From the NCBI GenBank assembly GCA_936432065.2, contig OW386285.2, forward strand, positions 259,335,317 to 259,399,316: DNA of 64,000 bases. Reading direction: 5' to 3'. Positions 23,701 to 34,920 of the stretch are shown piece by piece (position 1 is the stretch's first letter; every line of letters begins with the position of its first letter). Origin of the DNA: Rutpela maculata (taxonomy: Eukaryota > Arthropoda > Insecta > Coleoptera > Cerambycidae). Under the pieces are notes generated by a model that was not told the origin of the DNA, ran no database searches, and worked only from the letters and a program-made list of their open reading frames with translations. The position numbers were made by a program, and so were the translations under genes.

Positions 23701-25339
23701 CCGCGCCCGCTCGCTATTGACGGAATCATGTACTGTGACGTAATCGATCCTCAGCCCAGAGGATGGCGGCATTTTAAACTTGAAAGGACCATAACTTTTT
23801 TATTTATAGAGATAATTAAAAAAAAAATACAGATATTTTTTAGATTTTTACGACTATTTATTACGAGAAAATGAGAAAAATGGAAACTTCCTAATTAGCA
23901 AATGGAATAATTTGGGCGTTTATCTTCAATTTATTATAAATATTTAAAAAACCAAACATAGTATATTCTTAAACTGTTTTAGATCTTGCTATTGTTCTAA
24001 GGAATACAAATTTTTTTTTATTGTAATTTTTTGTTGTACTTGAATATTGTAATTTGTCAATGAAAATAGTTCCTAATTTCATTATGAGAGCATGGTATTT
24101 AACTATATACAAAATTTATCATAAAAACGGTTTATGATTATATCTCTTAGAATAATGGGAAGTATCTGAAACTATTTTAAAGATTATACCATTTATGTTT
24201 TTTTTAAATATTTATAATAAACCGAAAATAAACGCATATTTCCCTCCCACTCTGCACAGTGCACAATCCTATACTTGTATAGTATACAAGGATTGTATAC
24301 CGCCACTTTGTATCTTTACGAAATTGATTTCTGCCATCGCAATGTATAGAAAACACTTCTGGTCTATTTAATATCAATATTCGTTGATTGCAATAACTAC
24401 AAATAGTTAACAAGAATTTTGCACTCCTTCACATGATTACCTAAAAACTGAATCTTTTTCAATACGCATTATTTATCAAAAAATAGTATTTTACCTACTT
24501 CAAGAATTTGATCAAAACAGCAATTGTTGCTACATTAAAATTTCCTTAATTGTTTGGCTTTAAGATATGTTAAACTCGAGGTTAAACATGGATATCCCAT
24601 AAAGCTTTCCAAATGTACTTCCATAAAACATCAATATAAACAGTGCCATGTGGAATTTTAAAGCCAAATTTAAATAATATTTGCAACTTAAATTAAACAA
24701 AAATTGCGGCCGATTTATGTGGACGTCGTACCTAGAATAAATGGGAAAATAGGGTGCAACGTTACATAGTGGGTGTTTCTGATACAGTCTAGTAAATGGC
24801 AACCTTAACCTATGCTACGCTTGTTAACTATATTTCCGAAAACAATGGTTAATAAACAGTAAGTCAGAAGAAACTACTATACCTAATCCTAGTTTTGTGG
24901 CACGTAATTTGTAAATAATTTTTTTTGTAAATTTCTCCTTTTGACCTTGGCATATCGAAATATTTTACAGAATCCAAAACGACATGCCTCAATTCTAAGA
25001 ATATATGCGTGCTCTTAATTTTTCTGGTCAAAATTCTACTAATCATTATAATACCAACTGTGTTGGAATTGCAAGAAATGATGATGTAACTGGAGACAGC
25101 TACAGGTGGGAGGTTGGTTGTTTCACAACAGCTTCACTATTTCATGTAGTATGGTTTTTCTTTAAATCGACGATATTTTATAAAAATCTAGTTTTAGTGG
25201 TAATTTTTTATTCATCGACCAAGGTTAAATTTTGGTTTACTTTGTTTCTTATTTCTTCAAAAAAATGTTCATATTTAATAAAAAATAGCATATTGTTTTA
25301 TTATGAGCCTACGAGTCTGTAGGCGGCAATTACAGACGA
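20701..25339. other. Long unassigned AT-rich region
   Basis: No gene with domain character was found on either strand. Small features: ATATACAGTGTGTCCCAGGATAG at about 23198 resembles the end of a mariner-type miniature element, but no partner end was found; a short palindrome CAATCCTATACTT...AAGGATTG lies near 24266-24296; TTTGTAGAT occurs at 22870 and 23059; AATGAGA-AAATGGAAACTT occurs at about 23675 and 23868. Frames of 60-105 codons in the region look random. Confidence 0.4.
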
Positions 25340-25964
25340 GTCACAACCAGAGCTGCGGTACTGAATTACCAAAGTACTTAAGTACAAAAAGTACTTAAGT
25401 ATTTTTACTTCAAGTCCCAACAAAAATGCAGGTACTGGTACTTAAACTTTTAAGTATTGGCCATGGTACTTGTACTTACTACTTAACTTTTTATTTTAAG
25501 TACTTTTTACTTATACCTGCTCGAAGAAAAAAGACGTACTTAATATGGAAATGTACTTAGTATTTTTTAGGACTTAAAATTAACACCTGATAAATTTAAG
25601 TCTTTCAGTATCTACTACGCATGTATAACATAAATTCATGTCTTAACAAGTCTTTTCTTGCTCAGTATTAGATTTTTATTTTAGTTTAGGAGAGGTCAGT
25701 GAATAATTTATTTAGTGTCGTCTGATTGCTGAAAGTTATGTGTATTCTTTAGTTTTATTTGACTTTGTTCTGTCTATATATTGCATAATATAACTAGTGG
25801 AAGCATTATACTCTCCGCTGGTTTACTGAGCTTTTTATATAATTGTTACACATTCTATAGGATACTCTTCGCAGTTTTCTTGTAAATAATGTTAGTTTTT
25901 GGATATTCTATGCGATACCAACTTTGTTGTGAAAAAAAAATATAAACAAAAAATTAAAAAAAGA

Positions 25965-26040
25965 ACACCCTGTCAAGGATTCGAACACAAGATCTTTGCC
26001 AGACAAAACCTTAGCCATTGGACCATCGACACATCGCTAC
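25965..26040 (-). repeat. tRNA-like SINE head
   Basis: On the minus strand a B-box-like GTTCGAATCC (25977-25986) follows an A-box-like TGGTCCAATGGCTAAGG (26009-26025) at a tRNA-like spacing. The T-stem and acceptor stem do not pair, so this is not a functional tRNA. It looks like the RNA polymerase III promoter of a SINE lying inside the hAT-type element. Confidence 0.55.
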
Positions 26041-26264
26041 AAAAACTGAATGCCTGTGGTATATATCATTCGAGTATTATATTTTAACAAATTAGATATA
26101 TTATTATGAAATAAATATACATTAGTAAAATGTATAAACAAAAAAAATTATAGAGAATAAAATTTCTATTTAAGTACAAATGACAAAAATTAAGAAAATA
26201 TATTTTTTAATTTTAAATAATTAACAACTTTTTTCTTTACTGATTGATTTAAAAAAAAATAGGG

Positions 26265-26515
26265 TTCTTTCTCTAGCTAACGCTAACTTACATTCCAAAT
26301 TTCAATACAATCAAACTTTTCTTTCTTAAGTTATCGTGCTTACAAGAAACGTGACGGACGGATGGACGGACGGACATTTTGAAAGTTGTTCAGAATTCGT
26401 TCACTAACATAATGATATGAAAATTTTTTCTCTACGACCGATATTTACTGATTTAGAAATCTGCCGATCAAATACAATATACTCTTCGTTTTTGGGAAGA
26501 GTATAATAATAAGCA
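26265..26515. repeat. SINE-like module with GGAC repeat
   Basis: CATTCCAAATTTCAATACAA, AAGTTATCGTGC, ACAAGAAACG and GACGGACGGATGGACGGACG follow in the same order as related pieces of the R repeat (AAATTTCAAGTCAATATC, GAGTAATCGTGC, ACAAAAAAAG, GACAGAC). The two families therefore seem to share a module. The stretch ends with TACTCTTCGTTTTTGGGAAGAGTA, a short hairpin (about 26481-26505). Confidence 0.5.
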
Positions 26516-27287
26516 TAACACTAGTTTATATTGTTTTATGTGTTGATTATATGTATTATATGTAATTTTATTAAAAAGAGATTTGATAGGTATATGTTCG
26601 TTTCATTTAAGAGGTTCTTAGCTTTTAGGAAACTTATAACATTCTTTCAACTGTCACCTCTACTTTGCAATTGAATCTGTTCTTCATGTAATTTGACTAG
26701 TAATATTCTTTTTACAAAAAGTTGTTTCGCTCATTACATCAAAAATAATATATATAAATATAATATAATAATACAATATAATGATAACTGACGAGGACAG
26801 CTTTTTGCGACAAAATATATAAGTACTGGTATTTAAATTCGACACTTAAAGTACTTGTACTTAAAATTGGTGGCTTATTTAAGTACTAAGTACTTTTTTA
26901 AATACTTAAAGTAGCAAATTGATGTACTTAATACTTAGTACTTGAATTAATCGAATTCAAGTAATACTTACTTAAATTTTTAAGAATCACCTAAGAGACT
27001 TGTACTGGGTACTGGTACTTATTTATATTTTTAGAAAATACTGGTACTTAATACTTAAGTACATTTTATCGGTACTTACAGCAGCTCTGGTCACAACAAG
27101 TGGCTTTTACTCCAAATCAAACATGCTATTTTTCTTCAAAGACGATTAGCTATAAAAAAATAAAGATAAAAAATCCCGAATTTCGTGTTAATATCGCATG
27201 GTAGACGTATTAAATAAAATACGCGTTGCTATGGATATTACTTTTTCTGCTGCTTACACAGTCTGAAATTAGTATATTATATTACTA

Positions 27288-27388
27288 GGAGTAGAACGCA
27301 CTCTTTTTTTGTGTTGAGCCCAGGATTTGCGGCTGAGGCGAAGCCGAAGCCGCAAACTGGGCGAAACACAAAAAAGGCGTTCTACTCC
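27288..27388. repeat. GC-capped hairpin H2
   Basis: Arms pair GGAGTAGAACGC, TTTTTTGTGTT and GCCCAG with their complements on the right. The tip carries TTTGCGGCT and AGCCGCAAA around GAGGCGAAGCCGA. The stem is about 40 bp long with few mismatches. Confidence 0.82.
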
Positions 27389-27400
27389 GTGTAATATATA

Positions 27401-27733
27401 CTATTTTTTCTTCAAGCGTATTAAAATGCAAAAATTCTTTTATTTATCATAAATGTACAAATATTCAAACTACAGTCTTACATATTGACACAATATGACA
27501 AGTGGCTAGTGGATAGCGCACCACCGGTGGCTTTCGGTATTAACATTATGTTACTAGTAAAACAATACCCACTGCGGTGGCGCTTTCGGAACTAACATTA
27601 TGTTACTAGTAAAACAATGTCCACTACGGTGGCGCTTGGTACTAATATTTTGTTACTAGTAAAACAATGTCCTACTTCTACGTCTGTTTTTGGTGACATA
27701 ATTTAAACATTTTAATACGCTTGAAGAAAATAG
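27401..27733. mobile_element. 333-bp inverted-repeat element with three tandem units
   Basis: Ends are CTATTTTTTCTTCAAGCG (continuing to TATTAAAATG) and its near-exact inverse at 27708-27733. Inside are three units of about 51 bp (27518-27670), each with GGTGGCGCTT or a variant and TTACTAGTAAAACAAT. It lies directly between hairpins H2 and H3. Confidence 0.75.
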
Positions 27734-27756
27734 TTATTTATGTACCAAGGTTTTAA

Positions 27757-27838
27757 GTGTATTTTACAGGTCGAGAACGCAGTGCAAACCGAAGCCCGTA
27801 GGGCTGAGGTTTGCAATGTCCGAGACATGTAAATACAC
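27757..27838. repeat. GC-capped hairpin H3
   Basis: Outer arms GTGTATTTTACA and TGTAAATACAC, inner arms TGCAAACC and GGTTTGCA, and a tip with GAAGCCCGTAGGGCTGA. It lies 245 bp upstream of the recombinase-like start at 28083. Confidence 0.8.
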
Positions 27839-28082
27839 GATACAAGCCGAGGTGCATGCGACGTTTTTCGTACTACTAGCAATATTACAATTTTTAGGAA
27901 AATTCATTCAAAATAATATTTCAAGATTTGTCGAACTCATTTATTAGTTGGCTTAGACTCTAATTGGAGTGTGTTTGCTTTCTGCTATGGTTACTGTCAA
28001 TATGTTGTCAAATTGATAACCTCATAATAATTTCCTCCATTTAAGTTATTCAAGTTATTTACGTGAGTTTTGCAATAAAAAT

Positions 28083-28151
28083 ATGGATTATGATGAAAGT
28101 ATCGTCATTTAGGAGGCAGCCAAAAATGCGCGTGCTTCGTTGGTGCCAGAA
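28083..28151 (+). pseudogene. Second tyrosine-recombinase-like N-terminal fragment
   Basis: ATG 28083 opens MDYDESIVI, then a stop (28110-28112), and the same frame continues EAAKNARASLVPE to 28151, after which the likeness ends. The part ARASLVPE corresponds to ESRLIPQKS in the fragment at 12392. The short length and the internal stop make this a relic. Its position 245 bp from a GC-capped hairpin repeats the arrangement at 12 kb. The identification depends on a short match and is tentative. Confidence 0.45.
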
Positions 28152-28496
28152 TTTCATTATTATCTAACCTCCTTATTACTTTACTTTTTTGCCCTGGGAC
28201 ATAAAAGTAAAGGCCATGGCAGGTTAAGATAAGTGTCCGTGCCTTTGCAACCTTTTTGCGTGTGGTTCCTTCCTTCCAGTGATGTATCTTTGTGTAAAAA
28301 AAAATTTTCTCTTAATCAAGTGAACCAATTTGTTTGTATTCCACATATATTGTAAATCTACTCAAGACAATTTATTAATGATATTTTCAGGAAATCTTTT
28401 CATGAAGAAAAAAAATTGATGCTTTTGAATTTTTTGAAAAATTTAAATATTTTATTTAATAATTTAAATTTAAATACATACTTAGACGTTAGCGGG

Positions 28497-28803
28497 GTCA
28501 TTCAAAAATGACGTCCACACTTTACCCGGGGGAGGGGAGTCTAGATTTTGTGACAGCATGGGACAGCAGGGGGGGAGGCGGGGGTTTAATGAACTGGACG
28601 TCCACTTGGAGACAAAACGCGTGCGAGCTCCCACGTAGAGAATTTTACATTGCTATTATAAGCGGGTTATTATTGGGGGTGTAAACCGAATTTAGACGTC
28701 CATCTGGGGGGGGGGGGGGGGTTAAATATTTGTGACAGTCTCGGATACAGGGGAGGGGTATGAAAATTCTAGATTTTCTGTGGACGTCATTTTTGAATGT
28801 CCC
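28497..28803. mobile_element. Miniature element with GGGG-CATTCAAAAATGACG ends
   Basis: The left end GGGGTCATTCAAAAATGACG (continuing to TCCACA) is inverted at the right end, which reads TGTGGACGTCATTTTTGAAT then GTCCCC. The interior is G-rich with a run of about 16 G near 28707. TTA lies close to both ends but not directly against them, so the target duplication is uncertain. PIF/Harbinger-type is plausible. Confidence 0.68.
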
Positions 28804-28821
28804 CTATTATTTTTTTTAAAT

Positions 28822-29085
28822 AACGATATATATATATATATATATATATATATTCTACAAAACTCCATCGAAACGGTAATAACATAATAAAAAAACATGT
28901 TATGCTAATTCAGACAGTTTTACTGTCAGTGTTACAATAAATGAGGACAGTGACGAACACGACTAATATTATCATACATATCATTGGCATAACATGTTTT
29001 TTAATTATGTTTTCTTATTAATAAACACATAATTTTTTTATGCACCTATTACTGTTTCGATGGAGTTTTGTAGAAAATATATGTA
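28822..29085. repeat. TA microsatellite and a small inverted repeat
   Basis: A TA tract (about 28822-28851) is followed by an inverted repeat: CTACAAAACTCCATCGAAAC at about 28854 returns inverted near 29065. ACATGTTATGC and GCATAACATGT pair further in. Confidence 0.75.
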
Positions 29086-29884
29086 TTGTGAAAAATACAT
29101 CTCGTTATTTCAAAAAAATACGTAGGCTGCTCCAAAAAATATTTTCAATACGTGTACCAAGCAGTTGTTGTTATTTATATATTTATTAATATATTGAGTT
29201 TTTAACCAATTTGTACTCTTTTTCTTTATTTGTTGTAATTAGTACGTAAGTTAATACATTAGTGTTTGGTGTTACCCTGGTGTTATAATTTCAGAACTCA
29301 CGATACAGGGTGTTTACTAAGGGGGGTAAAACGTAACATTATCTTTGCCAATTTGACTACGTTACCCCTTCGATAGAGTTTTGTGAAAAATATATGTTAT
29401 AGCTTATTGTATGGTGTATAAATTAATAAAAAATGGAGGTGGTCGCTAAAGTCTAAGTACGTATTAAAATTTTTCAAAAAATTCAAAAGCATCAATTTTT
29501 TTTTCTTCATGAAAAGATTTCCTGAAAATATCATTAATAAATTGTCTTGAGTAGATTTACAATATATGTGAAATACAAACAAACTGGTTCACTTGAATAA
29601 GAAACATTTTTTTTTCCGGATTTTCAAAATAAAATTTTTTCCCAGATATGAAGTTTTTGAGGTCAAAACTTTTTGTGGTAGTATCTTACGCAAATATACA
29701 TCACTGGAAGGAACTACACGCAAAAAGGTTGCAAAGGCACATACACTTATCTTAACCTGCCATGGCCTTTACTTTTTTACCTATGGACTGTAAGTGACAC
29801 TTTCATAACACTGACAGACGTCAAAAAATGACACTTACAGAGTAGTACGAAAAAGTACTTTTTCTCCGTTGCTAACGGCAACGC

Positions 29885-30322
29885 ATTTTTTTCGTCCCCT
29901 TTAATAATGGGGTGGGGGTGGTAATGAGGGTGGCTAATGCCAAAACATTTTTTGAGACCTTAGCTTCTCTTGTATATACTAAATATCAATTTTATGGTCT
30001 CTTAACTGCTTTGATTTATCTATTTACCCCCATTAACCCCAATTTACCCCCCAACCCTTCAACGGAATAAGATTAAAATATAATCTGGTTCCAGATCTCG
30101 TTAAAATACATACGTGTACCAAATTTCAAGTCAATATCTTAAACGGTTCCAGAGTGGGTAATCGTGCATACAAAACAAAAAGTTACAGTCAGACCGACAG
30201 ACAGAATTTTTTTTGCTCAAACTTAAAGCTCGACGTTTTATGACATTCTAAGCCTATTTGAACAATAAAAAGGTTTTTAAATTTTTTTGTTGTTACTATA
30301 CTTCCACTGGATGTGGAAGTAA
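29885..30322. repeat. R repeat, copy C (5' truncated)
   Basis: Begins within the GT-rich part (CCCCTTTAATAATGGGGTGG) and runs to CTTCCACTGGATGTGGAAGT. Copy D follows almost directly, so the two are in tandem. Confidence 0.78.
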
Positions 30323-30326
30323 AATA

Positions 30327-30988
30327 AAAACCGCTGCCGAAGGAATCATTACTTCCACATCCATATTTTCTATCCAAGTCTCTCACAACGAAAAAATTTT
30401 GTATGTGGAAATAATTGTTTATGGAACTTTAATAATATAGTATTTGAAATCTACCCCAAAAACCTATAAAACGATATTCCACATCGGTAGTGGGGTGGGG
30501 GTGGTGATAAGGGGAGGATGAAGTAAAAAAATATTTTGAGGTTTTTGGTTCCTGTACACACACTAAATCACAATTTGTTTTCATCCCCTTTAATAATGAG
30601 GTGGCAAATGCCAAAAATTTTTTTGAGACATTAGCTTCTTTTGTATGTACTAAATACCAATTTTATGGACTCTTACCTGCTTGATTTACCTATTTACCCC
30701 CTATTTACCAACTCTTCAACGGAATAATATGAAAATGTAATATAGTTCCAGATACCCATAAAGTACATATGTGTACCAAATTTCAAGTCAATATCTTAAA
30801 CGGTTCCAGAGTAATCGTGCGCACAAAAAAAGTTAGACAGACCGACAGATAATTTTTTTTCGTTCAAACTTAAAAACTCGACGTTTCATGACATTCTAAA
30901 TTCTAAACCTATCTGAACAATAAAAATTTTCAAATTTGTTTTTATCGTTACTATACTTTTCCACTCTTCCACTGGACGTGGAAGTAAT
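30327..30988. repeat. R repeat, copy D
   Basis: Full-length copy from CCGCTGCCGAAGGAATCATT to CACTGGACGTGGAAGTAA, with all the blocks described for copy A. Only about 4 bp separate it from copy C. Confidence 0.8.
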
Positions 30989-32664
30989 TATTGAAACATT
31001 CCCAATTGAAGTTGGATATACTTGCAGAAAAAATAATATATAGTTAATCACATCGCATTCACATTTAATTTGGTCTGAGGAAATATCTACGATAAAAATT
31101 ACTTTTTATTACTTATCTTAGAAATTTGTGGTAATTTAGATATCTACTTTATGTAAGATAATTTTAACTATTTCGTGTTCATAAAATATATCTAGATACC
31201 TTAAAAGCGTTTATATCTATTAAACTTCTGTTTCAAAATGAGTGACACATTGTCCTTGATTTGCAGTTTAGTTTTCCATGGCCCCCTCACAAATATTTTA
31301 AATTTTTCGAAAATTAACCACTTTTCTAGAGATAAATATGACATATGATCGTGGGATAGCTAATTTAAGTTGTGATCGAAAAATGAAATAATTTACAGTG
31401 TTCCATTAAAAAAAACACAAGTTATGTCTATATCTCGAAAACTGAGGCATGCATAATTTTCTTCTTATCAGCAACGGATTCTACTCAAAAAAGTACCTTA
31501 AGAACGTGTTACTCGATTTTCGATTCGACACTTGGTAAATGAGATACAGAGGTCATCCAAAAATGCAAATTTTCCAAAAACGCTCTATAGCTCGGTAGTT
31601 GAAAAAGATAGACGATCGGAGTTTGCGCCATTGTTTGTTTCTCAAAAATCAAGCTCTGGATACCTATATTGGTTTTTGTTTATCTGCCAAAGTTTTAGAG
31701 AAACCCCCAAGTCCAATCTTATTTGGTCCACCCTGTACATATTTAAAGAAATCGGACGAAAATGTAGGGTTCATTTAAAGTAAAATAACAACAGAAGTTT
31801 TTAGAGGAGGGAAAATGCGGGTTTGAAAAGACAGATTTAATATACTATGTTTTCAAAAACGTCCAAAAAACTGCGAAGAGAAAGATACACAGTTTTCGTT
31901 GTGCTTTCCGACAAGAATTCAAAAAAGTTAGTCAAAGTAACGTCATTAAAAAGTGGAATACCTTTGTGATAATATAATTCCTTAAGTAAATTTAAAATGG
32001 TGTAGGTACTTATTTCTCTCACGTAACAGTTGCTTAGTATTTATTTTTGACACCTTTTTATATTTAAAGGTTTCAACAATAATGCTGCAATTGACAATAA
32101 TGAATAATCATGGCCTGGGGGATAACATTTCAGTTGTGCGTTTTGAACTGAACTGAGGTTTATTATTCTGTCTGAGTGTGTATGTGATACTTGATCCTTC
32201 ACACAAATCTCAAGTACTGCAATCGCCACGAGTGTTGGCGAGCAAAGGGGAATCTCTATGTAGCACCGCTACCATGATTGTACACTGATAAATTATTATA
32301 GGAAGTGGACGCGCAGTTCTCCGATAGGAAGCTACGTTCCCCTACAGTCCCTGCCGTTCGCTATAATCCGTGACGGTTACAGTACATGTATTAACATTTG
32401 TATCGATACATACATCGATACAGATCTCAATGTAAATGGGGTTCTTTAAATATTTCGTTACATGGTCAAGTAATTCACTAAAAAGTGAGCAATGAAACAA
32501 AAACTATTTTTCAACCACGGTACTCTTTTATTATTTTTGTACTTACGTATAACATATGTGTATGGTAATAGTGAAAAAAAAAGTTATAGCACTCTTGTGT
32601 ATAGCCGAATCATCAGAGGGAAATACAAACTGAAGTTGTCTCGCGATCTTCGCTTTAGAAAGGT
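30989..32664. other. Unassigned region
   Basis: No convincing gene. GGTCCACCCTGTACAT (about 31727-31742) looks like the right end of a mariner-type miniature element; no left end was identified. A 61-codon minus-strand frame and others here have no domain character. GC content rises at 32230-32360 without an identifiable feature. Confidence 0.4.
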
Positions 32665-32665
32665 C

Positions 32666-33326
32666 AAAAACTGCTGCCCAAGGAATCACTACTTCCACAT
32701 CAAGATTTTCTATCCAAGTCTCTCACAACGAAAAAATTTTGTATGTGAAAATAATTGTTTATGGAACTTTAATAATATAATAATATATTTGAAATCGTCT
32801 ACCCCAAAAACTCATAAAACGATATCCCACATCGGTAGTGGGGAGAGGGTGGTAGTGAGGGTGGATGAAAAAAAATATTTTGAGTTTTTTGGCTCTTGTA
32901 CACACACTAAATCACATTTTTTTCCCCCTTTAATGATGGGGTGGGGGTGGTAATGGGGGGTGGCTAATGCCGAAAACATTTTTGAGACCTTGACTTCTCT
33001 TGTATATACTAAATTACAATTTTATGGACTCTTATTTGCTTGATTTACCTATTTACCCCAATTTACCCCAATTTAATCCCTAACTCTTCGACAGAATAAG
33101 ATGAAAATATAATCTTCCAGATCCCATTAAAGTACATATGTGTACCAAACTTCAAGTCAATATCTTAGAGTAATCGTGCGCACAAAAAAAGTTACAGATA
33201 GATCGACAGAAATTTTTTTTTCGCTCAAACTTAAAATCTCGACGTTTCATGACATTCTAAGCCTATTTGAACAAAAAAAATTTTCAAACATTTTTTTGTC
33301 GTTACTATCCACTGGATGTGGAAGTA
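32666..33326. repeat. R repeat, copy E
   Basis: From CTGCTGCCCAAGGAATCACT to CCACTGGATGTGGAAGTAAT, all blocks in the usual order but with small deletions (part of AAACGGTTCC is missing and the GACA run is nearly gone). The 153-codon open frame at 32492-32953 runs across the start of this copy and is an accident of it. Confidence 0.8.
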
Positions 33327-34045
33327 ATTATAGATTTGTTTTTTGACGCTTAAGTTATTTAAAAATACCATTTATTTAAATATGGAAATTCAGAACTGTT
33401 GTCGAAAAAATATTATATGAAACTGATGCATAAAGTGTTAAAATTCATATTCCTGAAAAAAAGTACCACTACCACTATGCACAAATTATATCGATCAGAC
33501 AAAAATGGAGAATGAGAAAACTTCAAATTGAAAAAACCAGTCGGTTTTAGGCCAGACAAATTTACATATATAATTCATATAATTACAGATAGTATAAACT
33601 GAAACAACGGTATATGTATAATGGACACTCCTCACTTCGTTTAGCCATTTAGATTAATTTGTAGAATCCTAAAGAATTAGTAAATAAGTTCCTAAGTGAA
33701 AGTTAATATGACTGCTAAAGGTAATAATAAACCGAGTAAATAATCACTGCCTTAAGATTAAATCTTAATACACAGAATTTCAGGCGTTTATTCTTTCCAA
33801 TAATTATTGACCAATAAAAACGAAAATGACGCTTGAATACATTTCTCGGAAAACATATGGATTTTCCAAACCACCACAGTGGTAAGGAGGGCAAAAAGTG
33901 CATTATAAATTTAAATTTAATTCATGTACTTAACTTAAAATTTTGACAAAATATAAACCGCCTGGAAATAAAAGCCAATATATCTTTTTTGTATAATGCT
34001 AGTGACTGCTTCAATTACATATTTTCAAGCAAACAATTAAAGATG
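33327..34045. other. Unassigned AT-rich stretch
   Basis: No gene, microsatellite or inverted repeat recognised. Confidence 0.35.
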
Positions 34046-34142
34046 TAAAAACATCCCTACCCAAGGAATCACTACTTCCACATCCAGATTTTCTATCAGA
34101 GTTTTCTTAAAACGAAAAAAAAAATTGATATTTAATTTGCAC

Positions 34143-34358
34143 TCCGCTATCAGCGTTACATTTGGTAGATTTGTATTTCTCTTTAGTAGAATTTTAAGGA
34201 TTCTTTTAAAGTTTGGTAGGTGAAATTTGCTGGTAGATTTCGGATAATTCTATCAGAAATCTACCAGCAAATTTTACCTACCAAACTTTATAAAAAATCC
34301 TTAAAATTCTACTAAAAAGAAATAAAAATCTACCAAATGTGGCATCGCTGTCCGCTAT
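34143..34358. repeat. 8-bp target duplications of the hAT miniature element
   Basis: TCCGCTAT occurs at 34143-34150 and at 34351-34358, directly outside the element. Confidence 0.92.
34151..34350. mobile_element. 200-bp hAT-type miniature element
   Basis: Ends are CAGCGTTACATTTGG and CCAAATGTGGCATCGCTG. Nearly the entire element folds: arms share TAGAATTTTAAGGAT, AAAGTTTGGTAGGT and TTTGCTGGTAGATTTC, separated by a loop of about 14 bp near 34245. The 8-bp duplication and CAG-type end place it in the hAT superfamily. It cannot encode a protein. Confidence 0.93.
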
Positions 34359-34920
34359 GTAGAGATAATTGTTTATGGAACTTTAACAATATGAGATTTG
34401 AAATCGTCTACTCCAAAAACCCATGAAACGATATGCCACATCGGTAGTGGTAGTGGGGATGGATGAAGTAAAAAAAAAAGTTGTGGCTTTTTACCTTGTA
34501 CACACTCTAAATCACAATTTTATGGTTTTCACCCCCTTTAATAATAAGGCGGGGTGGCTAACAGGTTTTTGGCTTTTTTGAGGCCTTAGCTTCTCTTACG
34601 TATACTAAATACCAATTTTATGGACTCTTGCTTGATTTACCTATTTTATCCCCATTTATCACAATTTACCCCCAACCTTTCAACGGAATTAGATCAAAAT
34701 ATAATCTAGTTCCAGATCTCGTTAATATACATACGTGTACCTTTCAAGTCAATACCTCAAACGGTTCCAGAGTAATCGTGCGCACAAAAAAAGTTACAGA
34801 CAGACAAGACCGATAGACAGAATTTTTTTTGCTCAAACTTAAAATTTCGACGTTTCATGACACTCTAAGCCTATTGAAACAACAAAAATTTTCCATTTCT
34901 TTTTTGCGTTACTATACTTA

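Larger units (their letters stand above)
25348..27089. mobile_element. 1.74-kb non-autonomous hAT-type element
   Basis: Ends are CAGAGCTGC and GCAGCTCTG. Both sub-terminal regions (about 25365-25575 and 26820-27080) are packed with AAGTACTTAAGTA-like words in both orientations, which in hAT elements are candidate transposase-binding repeats. No hAT transposase (no dimerisation domain or BED finger) is visible; the interior is AT-rich and holds a tRNA-like SINE head and tail module. The element must depend on a transposase encoded elsewhere. Confidence 0.9.
25340..27097. repeat. 8-bp target duplications around the hAT-type element
   Basis: GTCACAAC is present at 25340-25347 and again at 27090-27097, directly outside the element ends. 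An exact 8-bp duplication is diagnostic of hAT-superfamily insertion. Confidence 0.92.
28190..29790. mobile_element. 1.6-kb large inverted repeat with nested elements
   Basis: The left arm (about 28201-28460) and right arm (about 29470-29779) match in reverse complement, for example AGTAAAGGCCATGGCAGG, GTGATGTATCTTTG and CATGAAGAAAAAAAATTGAT. A weaker match further out (27860-27879 against 29838-29859) suggests longer arms. The left arm continues past the insert at 28497-28803: ACAAAACTCCATCGAA near 28855 corresponds to 29365-29390. An end resembling CAGGGTGT occurs near 29306. Confidence 0.72.
34046..34920. repeat. R repeat, copy F, with an insertion
   Basis: Begins CCCAAGGAATCACTACTTCC and runs to GCGTTACTATACTT; the usual terminal CCACTGGATGTGG is lost, and the decayed coding stretch begins directly. 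A 200-bp hAT-type miniature element interrupts it (34151-34350). Confidence 0.8.

Noticed and set aside
25965..26040. Functional tRNA gene
   Set aside because: A- and B-box-like words are present, but the T-stem and acceptor stem do not pair.
32492..32953. 153-codon frame
   Set aside because: It runs across the start of an R repeat copy and is not open in the other copies as far as I could read.
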